From contig JALJEE010001605.1 of NCBI GenBank assembly GCA_023231475.1, positions 1-64,000 of the forward strand: a DNA stretch of 64,000 nucleotides, read 5' to 3'. This DNA is from Seison nebaliae. Its lineage: Eukaryota; Rotifera; Pararotatoria; Seisonacea; Seisonidae. How positions within the stretch are numbered: the first letter of the stretch is position 1; every line of letters begins with the position of its first letter. The translations under genes were made by a program, and so were the position numbers. This document shows, in pieces, positions 37,139 through 48,616 of the stretch. The notes under the pieces are model-generated. The model saw only the letters and a program-made list of their open reading frames with translations. It had not been told where the DNA came from and did no database searches.

Positions 37139-37604
37139 TTGAATGATGAGAATTTATTCTTTTACCTGCCTCCATTATTAATATGGTCACTCATCATTGT
37201 AGACTTCGTTAAAATATATTCTAGAAATAAAAATTGTTTAAGAACGAAATTCTTCTCAATCAATTTTTCAATATCTTTTTTTATAATTAATTAAACAATA
37301 ATTTATTTTAAATAATAGTTTTAACTGGAAAACTTTAAACACTTTCATTGAACTTTAGAAATTGGAGATAATTTAAAATATAAAATGATTGTTGCAGATA
37401 ATTGTTTATTCGATTATAAATAAATGTTTGAAAATATAAATTTTCTTTTTATTCGTATCTCCAATGTTTATCTCTTCTTATTTAACATCTCATCTAAAGA
37501 TACTAATTCCACAACGTCCATTAGATTCGTTGCAACATTCCAAATGGGAAATTCTTTCAGACCTGGAAACGAGAAGAAAATTAGAGAATTAAAGAAGGAA
37601 AATA

Positions 37605-40600
37605 TTAACTGTTAATACAATTCCTATAATTTGATAGTTCAGTTAATTCCAACGTATCATAGTTAATTTTGTAATCAACATCATAAAACGTTTTAATTTT
37701 CTCCAATTTTCTATCGAATTCTTCATGAAAATCATAACCTTTCACGTCGTCGATATCATCAAAATCCTGTGTCATATGTTCACCATCACCCGTGAAATCA
37801 TTCTCGTCATTAATCTTTCCATCATCGTCGATCATTTCCGTAATATTTTCTTCTTTTTCCGTTTCTTCTGTTCGATCAACATTCAAAATATAATTAGCCA
37901 TCGTATCTTCGACATCTTCATCAGATTGGACGATTTCTACTTCTGTATCATTATTAATGAGTGGATCATCATCATCATCAAAATCTGATTCATCATCAGA
38001 ACCATTTTCGTAGTTACCTCCATTCGGTTCCGTATTCTCTTTCAACTCTTCAATAAGTTCAATGGATTGATGTAATAAAAATGCTAATGTCTCAACGGAA
38101 ACTGAATCTTCAGGTGATTGTCCCATCAGATATTGTAGAAGTTGTGTCGTTCCATTCGTCAATATTTTCTGATCATGGGTACCTTGTTGTCCAGGAAGAT
38201 TGAAAGCGAAAATTTTAATGAAATGAATCAGAATATTTTGTCCTTCGACAATTCGTTGTTGGACTGATGGAAGAACAATTTTCTTCACTTTCTTCATCTC
38301 AATTTTTGGATGAAGATCATAAAAATTTTTTTTAAATAAATTATTTTGAATTTCAAATAACATTCCCATCGACTCCTTAGGCAAAACTACTAGACCATAT
38401 GACAAAGTGATTAAATGTTGATTGAGTAATGGATCGATGATATCTTCCATTGTCAAAGCTTCGGAAATGAGCAATTTCGAACTGAAATTCTTTTCTAGCA
38501 CTTCCTGCATCATTTTAAAAAATGATTCATAAACGAATTTTAAAATATTCACTCCAATCGAATGATAAGTGACTGGTGGTAAAGATGATGGTGAGACTGG
38601 TTCAACTTTCACAATTGGATCCGAATATTTATTACATATACTGAGAATGACTTCAAATATTTTAAGGATTGCTCGTCCATCTTCTGCATTATCATCTGAT
38701 AATAGACGGCGAAGAGCATTGAACAAATCGAAAAGTTTCTTCGGAGATTTTTGAAAGTCTTCATTCTTCAATAAAAATATCGACAACGGAGTTAAATATT
38801 CGAATATTTCATAAGTTTTTTTCTTTTGATGGAATGATGGAATAATAACATATTCGCAAACATTTTGAATAATTTTCGAACAATATTTCTCATTTTCCAT
38901 AAACATCTCGATCAATGGTACGATTTCTTCTGTAAAATCATCTGATGTCAATCGAATCATACGAATTATTCCAATGGCATAAATATAATGAATCTCTTCA
39001 ATTCCTAACATCTTATCATGATCTTCCACCAATCGATGAAGTATCAGGAAAATTGTCATCATGCTCAAATGTCGATTATCAGCATCATCAATTGTTGAAC
39101 GAACACATTCTAGTTCATCATTAGTCACTTCCATTTCAAGAACATTCCAATAAAGTCGTTTCAATCTCTCTTTCAATTCTTCTCCTTCCATTTGACAATT
39201 GATCGTTCGAATTTCTGCTGATAATTTCGCATCGCCGATCATCTGATAAGATAGTGCGAACAATTCGAACGCGATTTCCAATGATATTAATGACGTTTCT
39301 TTCGGATAATAATCAATTAACGAATCGACAACATCTGCCAATTCATCGAATTCCGTTTGACGATATCGAAGAATGACACATCTCATAATAATCGTTAAAT
39401 CATTATTAACAATCTCTTTCATCAATGGAACGGATGAAATCCATTTATCGATTGATATGATTGCTTGAACTTTTGATACAATTCCATTATCATCATTATC
39501 ATCATCATCATCATGATTATCGGTATTTTCAATTTTAATTTTAACATTTCTCACATGATCTTTAATCGTCGATTTCTCTAAGAGTTCTTTCCCAATTAAT
39601 GATTGGATATAACTCCTCCTCTCATTCTCAATGTCGTTAGCACAACCCATTTGATATAAAAGAATTGCATAAATCTTTCCGATCATTTCATTGTCGAATG
39701 GAAATTCTTTCAATTCTCCCAAACACCATAAACATCGAATGACTAAAAATGAATTCTTATCACTTAACAATTGTGGAATGATACATTTGTTAACGATGGT
39801 TAATACTGTTTCCATATATTGATGATTCTTCACCATCAACGGTGCAATACATGCCAACATATTCAATCCACCATCTAAATGTCGAAGGAAAAGTTTATCA
39901 TTTCCTTTATTCATAAATTCCATCGATTCCTGTAACAATTGACATGTAATTTCCATAATTTCATGCAATAATCCTTTCCTAGTTCTCGCTAATAATGTCA
40001 ATAATCGTTGACAACATCGATCGACAGGATCAGAAGTGGAGAATGCATCTAATTTCACCGCGATAAATTCCAATGGATTATCATTGAATAATTTCTCATG
40101 TTTATCAGAGAGACACATTAATGGATAAATTATTTCTCGAATTAAATTATTCATTATCGTCTTGATATGTTTCCACGTATAAGAGTTCTCAATTCCCATT
40201 CTTAAGAAGCAAATAATATCAGAAATTGTTGCATCCGATCTAAATTGTATAATTTTATCATTCTCTTTCGATAAATAAGAAATGAATTCTTTCGTGAAAA
40301 TTAACGAATATTCTTTTCGCCACCATCTGGCAAATTCAATATAAATCTTCTTACAATTAGCAGGTGAAGCATAACGTTCGAATATCATAACAAGGAAATG
40401 AGTACACCATTTCTTCAATTTCACCCAACAACATTCCGTTAAACGATAATGAACATCTTCTTCATCTTCATCTTGTGTTCTCTTCGGTAACGGTGGTGTT
40501 TCACATTTCCACATAATTAAAATTTCATTCATCCATTCACTCATGACTTGATTATTGAAGATATCTAATGATAAATTATATTTGCAAGTTCCACGAAGAA

Positions 40601-41243
40601 TTTTCAAAATTATAATTTTCAATTCAGTTGCTTCTTTCGACGTATCGTTTCGAATGAGTTCACAAATATTTTTGAAATAAGGAAGAAATTCTTTAACGGA
40701 TTTCTCGAAGATTCTCCTTTTGTCGGGTGGATTAAAAATACAACTCTTCACTAATTGATAATAAGCACGACAAGCATCGTACCATTTAAATTTATTATTT
40801 TTTAATTGATCCAGAATGTCGTCGAGGAAAGACGAACATTCTTCAGGGAAATCCGAACGGAGAACTTTATAAATGGATTGAAGAATTTGTAATTTCATTA
40901 AATCGCTATTACTCTCATGAAGTTTGAATAATAATTTTCCCATAATTGATCGAAATTCACGTCGAACTTCCATTGGCAAGAAGAACTTCTCTTGTTTAAT
41001 CAAATCTTTCGTCAATTCCGATGTCTGAATTGGCAACCAATTCTTCGTCACTAAATTCTTAATGACAGTTGCAGCTGCCAATTTCACGTCATTCGGAGTA
41101 TTTTCATTTAGTAGACACATACAATACAATATTAATGTATCGCCTTTCTTATTGAGTTGGTCCAATTGTTTGGAAGCTTCATTAGCCGTCTCTGGATTGA
41201 GACTATTCACTAGTAATTGTTCAACTTCTGTTAAACTTGTCAT
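37605..41243 (-). CDS. IPO7: importin-7/8-type nuclear import receptor
   Basis: Intronless, 1212 residues, somewhat longer than vertebrate importin-7 (about 1040). The family carries ribosomal proteins, histone H1 and signalling proteins such as SMADs and phospho-ERK into the nucleus with RanGTP. Family matches are spread along the HEAT-repeat body: an N-terminal LAAATVIKNLVTKNW stretch (vertebrate QAGVIYLKNMITQYW), AYYQLVKS with FLPYFK, FLVMIFERYASPANCK, and SYTWKHIKTIMNNLIREIIY followed by PLMCLSD. The C-terminal ~150 residues are strongly acidic (DDESDFDDDDD and several more clusters), as in importin-7 and -8, and end in a degenerate form of the usual terminal helix. Sequence divergence is high in the middle. 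No introns were detected in 3.6 kb. It is divergently arranged with LCMT1 across a 591-bp shared upstream region. Confidence 0.85.
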   Translation of the reverse strand: MTSLTEVEQLLVNSLNPETANEASKQLDQLNKKGDTLILYCMCLLNENTPNDVKLAAATVIKNLVTKNWLPIQTSELTKDLIKQEKFFLPMEVRREFRSIMGKLLFKLHESNSDLMKLQILQSIYKVLRSDFPEECSSFLDDILDQLKNNKFKWYDACRAYYQLVKSCIFNPPDKRRIFEKSVKEFLPYFKNICELIRNDTSKEATELKIIILKILRGTCKYNLSLDIFNNQVMSEWMNEILIMWKCETPPLPKRTQDEDEEDVHYRLTECCWVKLKKWCTHFLVMIFERYASPANCKKIYIEFARWWRKEYSLIFTKEFISYLSKENDKIIQFRSDATISDIICFLRMGIENSYTWKHIKTIMNNLIREIIYPLMCLSDKHEKLFNDNPLEFIAVKLDAFSTSDPVDRCCQRLLTLLARTRKGLLHEIMEITCQLLQESMEFMNKGNDKLFLRHLDGGLNMLACIAPLMVKNHQYMETVLTIVNKCIIPQLLSDKNSFLVIRCLWCLGELKEFPFDNEMIGKIYAILLYQMGCANDIENERRSYIQSLIGKELLEKSTIKDHVRNVKIKIENTDNHDDDDDNDDNGIVSKVQAIISIDKWISSVPLMKEIVNNDLTIIMRCVILRYRQTEFDELADVVDSLIDYYPKETSLISLEIAFELFALSYQMIGDAKLSAEIRTINCQMEGEELKERLKRLYWNVLEMEVTNDELECVRSTIDDADNRHLSMMTIFLILHRLVEDHDKMLGIEEIHYIYAIGIIRMIRLTSDDFTEEIVPLIEMFMENEKYCSKIIQNVCEYVIIPSFHQKKKTYEIFEYLTPLSIFLLKNEDFQKSPKKLFDLFNALRRLLSDDNAEDGRAILKIFEVILSICNKYSDPIVKVEPVSPSSLPPVTYHSIGVNILKFVYESFFKMMQEVLEKNFSSKLLISEALTMEDIIDPLLNQHLITLSYGLVVLPKESMGMLFEIQNNLFKKNFYDLHPKIEMKKVKKIVLPSVQQRIVEGQNILIHFIKIFAFNLPGQQGTHDQKILTNGTTQLLQYLMGQSPEDSVSVETLAFLLHQSIELIEELKENTEPNGGNYENGSDDESDFDDDDDPLINNDTEVEIVQSDEDVEDTMANYILNVDRTEETEKEENITEMIDDDGKINDENDFTGDGEHMTQDFDDIDDVKGYDFHEEFDRKLEKIKTFYDVDYKINYDTLELTELSNYRNCINS

Positions 41244-41834
41244 TTCTTTTTCTTAAATTTTATTTCAAAGAAATATCTAAATGTTCATATGGGAAGATGT
41301 TTGTTAGAAAAAGGAAAAGTTCAACCAAATACAAATTAATGATGTAAATTTATGAATTATTTCTCTATCTTTCAACATTCTCAATTTCGTCCTTCCATCT
41401 TACCACACGTGGGATAATTAAATTATTATTTTTGAAAAATATTTCCAATTCGAATCTCATTCCTAATAATGTCCATTCAAATATTTAGTTTTATTCCACT
41501 GTTCTGAATGTCCACTCCATTTTCTAATTAAACAACAAATAATTGTAATTATTAATACCACAATCTTAACCGAATTGACGTCATAATGTTCTAAACTTGA
41601 CTCAAATAGTCTTTCCGATTGGAAGAGTTCTCTATAAAATTTTTGGAATAAATTTTATTAGAAAAATTTTTAGCTTGTTCTCTTTGAAATAATATTTTGG
41701 AATTGCATTTATTTCCAGATTTTCATTTTCATGGAATTCCTCTAATGAATTGATGATTCCGATTATCGACATTTTATTAAGTTTATGAGAGTTTTCGATT
41801 GGCGACAGATTAGTAAAGAGAGAAGAAACAGAAT
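41244..41834. promoter_or_regulatory. divergent promoter region between importin-7 and LCMT1
   Basis: The 591 bp between the two start codons must carry both upstream regions. A CCACACGTGG E-box-like palindrome (CACGTG core) lies at about 41403-41412; its use is not demonstrated. No TATA placement was obvious. Confidence 0.4.
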
Positions 41835-42836
41835 ATGATGTCACATCTAATGGAGACAGGGAGAAGAAAAGATGATAAATTGACGGTAGCTGATACGAAT
41901 TGGAACGCAGTTCTCGGTAAATTGTCGGCGATAAAGAATGGTTATTATACAGATCATTTTTTGAAATTGCTTATTAACCAAAATGAGTGTGAGAAAATCG
42001 AGAAAAGTTCGATTTTACCCGAAATGAATCATGGATATTATATCCGAACGATTATTATAAGGAAGTTTATCGAGGAATTTTTAAAGAAACAGAAATTATT
42101 GAAAATAGATGAAACTGAATATTATGGAGGACAAATAGTAAATTTAGGTTGTGGTAGTGACAGTATTTATTGGAATTTGATGGAGAAAGAAATTTGTCCG
42201 ATACATTTCATCGATATCGATCAGAGATCAATTGTCCGATCGAAGGAACGACAAATCGTCAAAGAAAATTTAACAAAATATTTCATAGATGGAAAATTTT
42301 CATTGAGTCGTCAATCTCCATTCCGTTGTGGTATAAATTCGAAAAATTATTCATTAATTCCCATCGATCTCGTCGATAATGTGGAAATGGTAAAGACGAT
42401 TTTAGAGAAGGAATTGGATAGAAATCTTCCAACTCTTTTCATTAGCGAATGTTTCTTCACTTATTTAGAGAATGATAATATTATCCAATTACATAACATT
42501 TTCCAACAATGTCTCACGAATATTTCTTATCTGATTTATGATATCTTCAATTTGGATAATAAATTTGGAGAGAATATGTTGAAGAATTTGAAGATGAATA
42601 ATCATTTGATTTTCTCGAGTGAAAAACAATCGATATTGAAAGGAGATGAAATATTTGTAAGAAATTATTTAAAGAAAATTTTGGGAAAGGAAAACATTTA
42701 TTTCAATAATATGAAGAAAGAATTCGTAGATATCGGTCAAATGGAAATCGAACGATTAAGACGACTCCAACAATTCGACGAACAAGAATTGTTATTCGAA
42801 TTATTAACACATTATTATATCGCTCATATTTATTAA
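41835..42836 (+). CDS. LCMT1: leucine carboxyl methyltransferase 1 (PP2A C-subunit methylase)
   Basis: Single exon, 333 residues, the length of human LCMT1. The enzyme uses S-adenosylmethionine to methylate the C-terminal Leu of the PP2A catalytic subunit, promoting holoenzyme assembly. The family order is visible: DTNWNAVLGKLSAIKNGYY (vertebrate form ND..SLCK.A...GYW), PEMNHGYYIRT, the SAM-binding loop QIVNLGCGSDS, IDLVDN, PTLFISECFFTYL, and the C-terminal RLQQFDEQELLFELLTHYY. The SAM loop is GCGSD where most LCMT1 enzymes have GAGMD, and the usual Arg/Lys-rich N-terminus is short. The kelch half of the tRNA enzyme LCMT2/TYW4 is absent, which favours LCMT1. The next gene begins 170 bp downstream on the same strand. 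Confidence 0.85.
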   Translation: MMSHLMETGRRKDDKLTVADTNWNAVLGKLSAIKNGYYTDHFLKLLINQNECEKIEKSSILPEMNHGYYIRTIIIRKFIEEFLKKQKLLKIDETEYYGGQIVNLGCGSDSIYWNLMEKEICPIHFIDIDQRSIVRSKERQIVKENLTKYFIDGKFSLSRQSPFRCGINSKNYSLIPIDLVDNVEMVKTILEKELDRNLPTLFISECFFTYLENDNIIQLHNIFQQCLTNISYLIYDIFNLDNKFGENMLKNLKMNNHLIFSSEKQSILKGDEIFVRNYLKKILGKENIYFNNMKKEFVDIGQMEIERLRRLQQFDEQELLFELLTHYYIAHIY

Positions 42837-43006
42837 ATTTCTTTTTCAAAAAATTTTAATTTAATTAAAATTTACTTTATATATTTTATGACATGATCGA
42901 CGACAGTTTCCATTATTTATTTATACCAATAGAAAATTTATTTTCTTCAAATGCAATCTTCTCTTCAGAAACCTTCCTTTTTCTTTTAGACCTTATTTTT
43001 TAGAAA

Positions 43007-44740
43007 ATGAATATTCAAAATTCCATTAAATTAGCAGGAACTGTTCGACATGCTAAATTGCCGAAAATTTCAAAAGATTTATTGAAGAACGATGAGAGGA
43101 AAAACAAATTCGAATTGGAATTGGACGAGAAGAAAGAAAAAGAATTTCAATTGATCGAAGAGAAATATCTTATAGAGAAATCTCATCCGTTGGAAAAGAG
43201 AAAAACTTTTCCTCAACAACTTATGGAACGATATTCCATGGAATCGTTAGTAGAAGATCACAAGAATCGAAGAAATCCCAAATATGGTGGAGAAGTTCCC
43301 GAATTGAAACGACAACGATTCTGGTCTCAACCGTTCAATGTTGATCATTTCAAATCGAAATTTCGAATTCATATCAAAGAAGGAATTGTCAAATCGAACA
43401 AAAATATTCAAAGTCTTCTTCCAGAAGTTCATGGTGAAGTGAAAGCTGCTTATCTTTTATTGAGATTGGGAGCACGAATCAAGACTGGTGGAGTGATAGG
43501 AGAACATTGTAAATCATTGGAATCACATCAACAATGGCCGATATCGATTAAAATAATGAATTGGACGAAATTATATCATAAATTTTTTAAATTTTTCCGA
43601 TATGATTTGGAGAATGAAAAGAATGAAAAGAAGGAAAAAAATGATGATGATGATGATGAATGGATTGATGAGGAACATAAATTACCGAAAACTAGTGTAA
43701 CATCTGAAGAATTCTATATTACTGATATCGAATTAAATGGTTCCGTTATTACGGTTGATTCCATCTCAATTTTTGGTTTATATTTCACTTCCAATAATTT
43801 ACGTCTATCCAAAATAACATTTCACTAAAGATCTTTTCGAATCGTTAAAAAGTTTGACAATTGTCGGTTGTCCTTATGTGACGAACACTTTCCTTCATCG
43901 ATTATCGATGATGTTGAAGGATAAATCAGTCGAATATCTTCAAATCTCCAAATGTGAAAATGTGACAAATAATGGAATGGAATATTTGACTGAGATTAAG
44001 TTATGTTTTTACAACGAATCCTTTTCTGATAACCCTAAAAAAACAGGTCATTAAAGGAGTTGGAATTGTCGAAACAATATCCATTTTGTAAACGAGTCTA
44101 TCCAACTAAACCATATTATTATAGTGATGATTATATGATTAATGAGAATTTCACTAATCTTTCAGCAATTGTTGATAGACAACAATTATTACGATATCGT
44201 AATTGGTATTTGTGGAAATTGGAGGAGAAATTATTACCTCAATTATTGTTGATGAGAATGGAAGAAGAAATGGATGGTTGTTTCATTAACGTTCATGCTC
44301 AAATGGATATTGGACAAAATGAACATTTACAAAAATTATTATCTTTATTTCAAGAATTGAATTATTATCAAATTCCTGAAGTATTCCATATGGACGAGGA
44401 GGAGAATAATAATGATGAAATTTCTCCGATAAATTTCATAAAAAATTTAACTAGTCAAATCGATGAATTAGTCAATTTCAATGAACCGATCGAACAGAAA
44501 TCGGTTAAATATGGCGAATGGAAATCGTGGAAAGAGACAGATGGAACATACGACGAACAAACTCCAATCCATTCGGAGGTACCCGAATCTTATCAAGGAC
44601 AATTATTAACATTGAACTCGACTGATACTAATCAATCCAGTAATGAAATGATCGAATTTTTCAAAGAATATAATCGAATCAAACATCACAACATCTCGAT
44701 GGTGAATAAACGATTGACAGAAAGACTCAACGTCAATTGA
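43007..44740 (+). CDS. DMAC2/ATP5SL-like leucine-rich-repeat protein with long extensions
   Basis: Three exons (43007-43775, 43831-43999, 44047-44740) total 1632 nt, 543 residues, about twice vertebrate DMAC2 (257). DMAC2 helps assemble the distal membrane arm of mitochondrial complex I. The recognisable core is GEVKAAYLLLRLGARIKTGG (vertebrate YGAGAFFILKQGGAVKF), ITDIELNGS, FESLKSLTIVGCPYVTN, EYLQISKCENVTNNGMEYL and SLKELELSK, i.e. the family's few leucine-rich repeats in order. An N-terminal basic segment (about 115 residues) could be a mitochondrial presequence plus linker. After the repeats come about 225 residues, with hydrophilic helices and a YRNWYLWKLEEKLLPQLLLM stretch, that match nothing I know. 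Both introns (55 and 47 nt) restore the repeat frame exactly. Its stop is 168 bp from the convergent SPT5 stop. Confidence 0.7.
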
Positions 44741-44908
44741 TGATTGGTGAAGAAGACTGATTTTTTTTTAATATAGAGGAATTAAAAATTTCCAGAATTA
44801 TCTTTTTTTTTTATTATAAAAATGTTTATTCAATTTTTTTTTTTTGTTAATTAAAGGAAAACTAAATGAAATAGAAAATGTTCTTTTATTCGAGTTGATT
44901 TATTAACG

Positions 44909-47900
44909 TTAGATATCCATTACTTTGCATAAATGTCGTAATTGGACAAAAGTGGAATCGCCTCGAATTGATACAAGACCATTTCTTGTTTGTAATGTTT
45001 GCAATTGACCGATATCGTCATGATAACGACTTGTGGAATCGATAATCTTCACCTTGAATAATTTGATGAAAAAAATATGAAATTTAATGAAATTATCAAA
45101 AGATAATTAACTCTATCATTGACTTCAGGTGGATGTGGTATTAATGCACCGATCGGTACGGTAACTACTCGATTCAATGCGAATAATTCGAGTGAACATG
45201 TCGGTCCCTAGAGAGAGAGAGAGAGTAAAATGAAAAAAAATTTAAATATTTATAATAAAAATTATAATAATATTTAAAAACATGAATTCCAGTTACAACA
45301 CCAGTTTTGAATCGAAGTTCTGCATCAACCACATCATTTTCTCCAATGTCGACGACTAAACCTCGAGATACCCAATCATTCCTTGTTGAATTAGTCGCTA
45401 CAAATTAAATAATATTTAAATAATTTAATTGATTTAGAAAAGAAAAAATCTCCTAACCGAAAATTGGAGTCTGAGGAGTATAAGCACTGTTTGATGGACA
45501 AACAGATGGTTGTTGAGTAATGTCATGTGAACTCATATCGTCAGTTGACAAAATACTTCGAGGATTGGAAGGTGAATTATCTTGAGCATAATCAGTCGAT
45601 TCTTCATAATAATCATCTTCAGTAGTGGGATAATTGGGCGTTTTACAAATCATGGGAACAGCTGGTGTACGACAATGCTCATTCCAACTGATATCATCCG
45701 AATCCGGAATAGAAGTAGGTGCAGGTGAAGTGGCACTCGAATTGGACATTGTATCATTAATGACAATTGATTTCTTTGTAATTGGTTGAGAGGAGTCGTG
45801 AGAATTTTGTGCAGTATAATCAGCGAGTGAAACGAATGTTCCATTTTCATGTTCCACTTTCACTTTCTCCACCTCAATCGAAATAGTTGAACATGTTGAA
45901 TGTAATTCCAATTTGACTAATGTCTCTGTTATATCTTTCAGAATTCCCGTATAAGATTTATAAGTTCCACGAATAATTTTTGCTGTTCTACCCAAAAGTG
46001 GATTATTTCTTGGATTAAATCGATTCTTTCTTCCTTGTTGATTATTATTATTATTATTATTATTATTATTTCTTCTTTGATAATTTGAACGATTATTATT
46101 ATTATTATTATTATTAAAACTATTATTATTATTATTACTGTTATTATTATGTGGATTAGGTGATTGTTGACCAATAGCTGGTGATGAACTTCCAGATAAT
46201 GACCAACCATCAGAATTATCTTCATGAATTTGTGGCGATTGCATTAATGAGGGTGATGCCATTCCAAAATTTGTTGTACTATTAAAATTCGAATTATCAT
46301 TTGATGAAGAATATTTATATGAGAAATTGCTGTTATTGTTGTTATTCATTCCAACAGTTGCTCCCATCAATTCCAACATATTCGCTCGACAAACGAACAT
46401 TCCTCCATTGATGGCGATGGTTTTCGTGGAGAGGAAAACATATTTACTTACAATACATTTGACTGTTGCAATTTGTTCTCGAAATTTCCCTTCCACCACT
46501 TTTACTCGATCACCAATCGATATACTCATTTTCTTACAATCCGTCGCTGTTATATATTTATTGATTTTCTTCTTTTTTACTGATATCTTCTGAACACGTC
46601 GAACATGTCCATATTGGTTCAATATTGTAAAATGATCATTCTCTAAACGAATAATTATTCCACAATTCTCTTTATCTATCTCAACAATATCACCATAAGA
46701 GAATTGTCCTGATGAATCGACACCACTTGCTTTCTCATCACATCGTTCAACATCACGTAACAATACGATAATTTCATCTTTACTAATATCTGAATATAAT
46801 ACAACTTCATTACCATCAACTACTGATACTAGACCGGTATCTCCTTTATATTTCCCATTCGTCACTTTGACATGATCTCCTCGATTTATGAATTTCCTCA
46901 ATTCGTGAGGTGGAAAATCGATAGGTTCTGTCAAGTCATTATGAATCGGTTTAATTTGAACACTATCTTTATTAATCGACAATACACGTCCTGTCAAATT
47001 TTTCAAACTCGACGTCAATACTATCACTACATCACCAATGGCGAAATTTGTTTTCTCCGAATTCTTCCTCAAATTCTCCACCGCCTGTTCATCATCTAAT
47101 GCTTGACTTAGACTTTCTCCGAAATTCTCTAATTCTTTCGGTGTTGGAGTGACACCTTGTGTAACGATGATATGTGCACGAAATCGTCGATGAAGGAAAC
47201 CTTTCATATCGAAATTCATACCGTTACAACTATATCCATTATTCGTCTCTTTCACTGTCATTCCATTTTGACGAGCAATATTCATGTCGAACTTTTTAGC
47301 AGATGGACGAGCAACTCGTCTCTTTCGATTAGGAATACCATCTAATTTATTCGTTTTCTTTTTTGTATATTCAAATCGTGGAATCAATTTCAATATGACA
47401 ACATTCTCCGTCTGATCATATGACATCACTTTCGCTAAATCATCTTTATACATCGAACTCTTTAATCGAACCCAAGCATTTTTTCTTATCTCTCCAACCA
47501 CGTCAACTATCTTCATAATATCGATCATCTCTTTCGCTGTCACCATCGACGGTTGTTTATATTTCGCTGCACTTAAACTATTCACATTTTCTATCGCTTG
47601 ATTCACATGTGGTAATTTGAATGCTTCAATATAAATTCTTCCTTTCACATTCGGTTTAGCGATAACTGATTTTATTAATAATTTCTCTCCCGTCGTTTTC
47701 GACAATGTCATGAATTTCTGCATCAATCTCAACACCGTTTCATTCTCACGACCAATTCGACATTGGACAATCCAAATTTTCTCTTTCATCGTTTCATTGG
47801 GCAAATATGAGACTGGATCGATTGATGAATCATTCACTTCTCGAAATACATCAGTTCCCATTGGCGTTTGTGCGTTATATCGATCAGCAAAATATTCATT

Positions 47901-48200
47901 AATTTCATCCCCATGAAGATCTTGTGGAATGATTTGTTGAGCATCATGTTCTCTTGGTTTCAATGTATAATTCTGCTTAGGTAATTCATCTGTTTCTTCG
48001 TCATCGATTTCTTGTGGCTCATCATCTGATACGGCCTCATCATCAAAGAATGCAAGAGTACCAGATGCTTTCCCTTTTGCATTGTAACTCTCATCATATT
48101 CATCATCACTATTCTCAGTCTCTTCCAGAAAATCTCCATCATCATCCATCGACGGATCTTTGATATTATAATAACTGTCAACTGCATGTCGTTTCGGCAT
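44909..48200 (-). CDS. SUPT5H: transcription elongation factor SPT5 (DSIF large subunit)
   Basis: Four minus-strand exons (48200-45458, 45397-45282, 45207-45112, 45052-44909) total 3099 nt, 1032 residues. SPT5 pairs with SPT4 as DSIF, clamps RNA polymerase II and mediates pausing and processive elongation. An acidic N-terminus (DDEYDESYNAKGK) leads to the NGN domain (IWIVQCRIGRENETV, KGRIYIEAFKLPHVNQAI), then KOW modules (WVRLKSSMYKDDLAKV; HVKVTNGKYKGDTGLVS; FSYGDIVEID; RVKVVEGKFREQIATV; GRTAKIIRGTYKSYTGILKD). The last exon encodes the terminal KOW (VSIRGDSTLVQLRHL). The C-terminal repeat region, normally many TP-rich motifs for CDK9, is reduced to a few matches (CRTPAVPM, KTPNYPTT, YTPQTPIFG). 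An Asn-rich segment sits between KOW modules. ATG at 48200 is the first in frame; MPKRHAVDSYY follows. Confidence 0.92.
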
Positions 48201-48470
48201 CTTCCCCAACTATATAGTCGATTTCTTCAAATTTTCTATGAATTTCTTATAATTTTCACGAATCAAATACGAATAGTTATTTGAGAAAACAAATATAAAA
48301 GCTTATAATTTGAATTATTCAACAATATTTTACATTAAAACCAATTACTTTTTAACCATTTCAAAATTTTAAAAATTCTCTTTTTCAATTTCCTTTCCTC
48401 TCCATTTCAAATTATATACCCACTAACTCTATCAAAACAACAACAAAAATATCAAAACTTTAATTTTCGT
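48201..48470. promoter_or_regulatory. 270-bp divergent promoter between SPT5 and the micro-ORF pair
   Basis: A compact head-to-head spacer separates the SPT5 start from the ATG of the 47-codon frame. It is AT-rich and contains ACAACAACAA and TATATACCC stretches near 48412-48450, just ahead of the plus-strand start. Core elements are not certain. Confidence 0.4.
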
Positions 48471-48614
48471 ATGATCAGCAATTTTTGGAAGAAGTATAAC
48501 ACAGTCATCATCTTCCCATTATCTGTTTTCATCATCATTGGAATCGATTACCGTCGATCATTGAAATACAAAGAAGAGCAACTCAAGAAAAAAAAGTTAA
48601 TTTTACTTAATTAA
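48471..48614 (+). CDS. 47-residue membrane micro-protein, unrecognised
   Basis: ATG at 48471 opens 47 codons with one hydrophobic helix (VIIFPLSVFIIIGI) between an aromatic start (MISNFWKKYN) and a strongly basic tail (YRRSLKYKEEQLKKKK). This is a typical layout for a small mitochondrial inner-membrane subunit. Its TAA (48612-48614) is only two bases before the ATG of the NDUFB1-like gene, so both could be on one messenger. No family assigned. A GTTAAT donor-like site within its last codons does not connect in frame to the next acceptor, so it is not simply a first exon of the next gene. Confidence 0.5.
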   Translation: MISNFWKKYNTVIIFPLSVFIIIGIDYRRSLKYKEEQLKKKKLILLN

Positions 48615-48616
48615 CA

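Noticed and set aside
41835-42836. Assignment of the methyltransferase as LCMT2/TYW4
   Set aside because: The N-terminal motif resembles both, but length is that of LCMT1 and no kelch repeats follow.
45220-45223. GAGAGAGAG microsatellite as a regulatory GAGA site
   Set aside because: It lies inside a small SPT5 intron beside the acceptor and is better read as the complement of a CT-rich pyrimidine tract.
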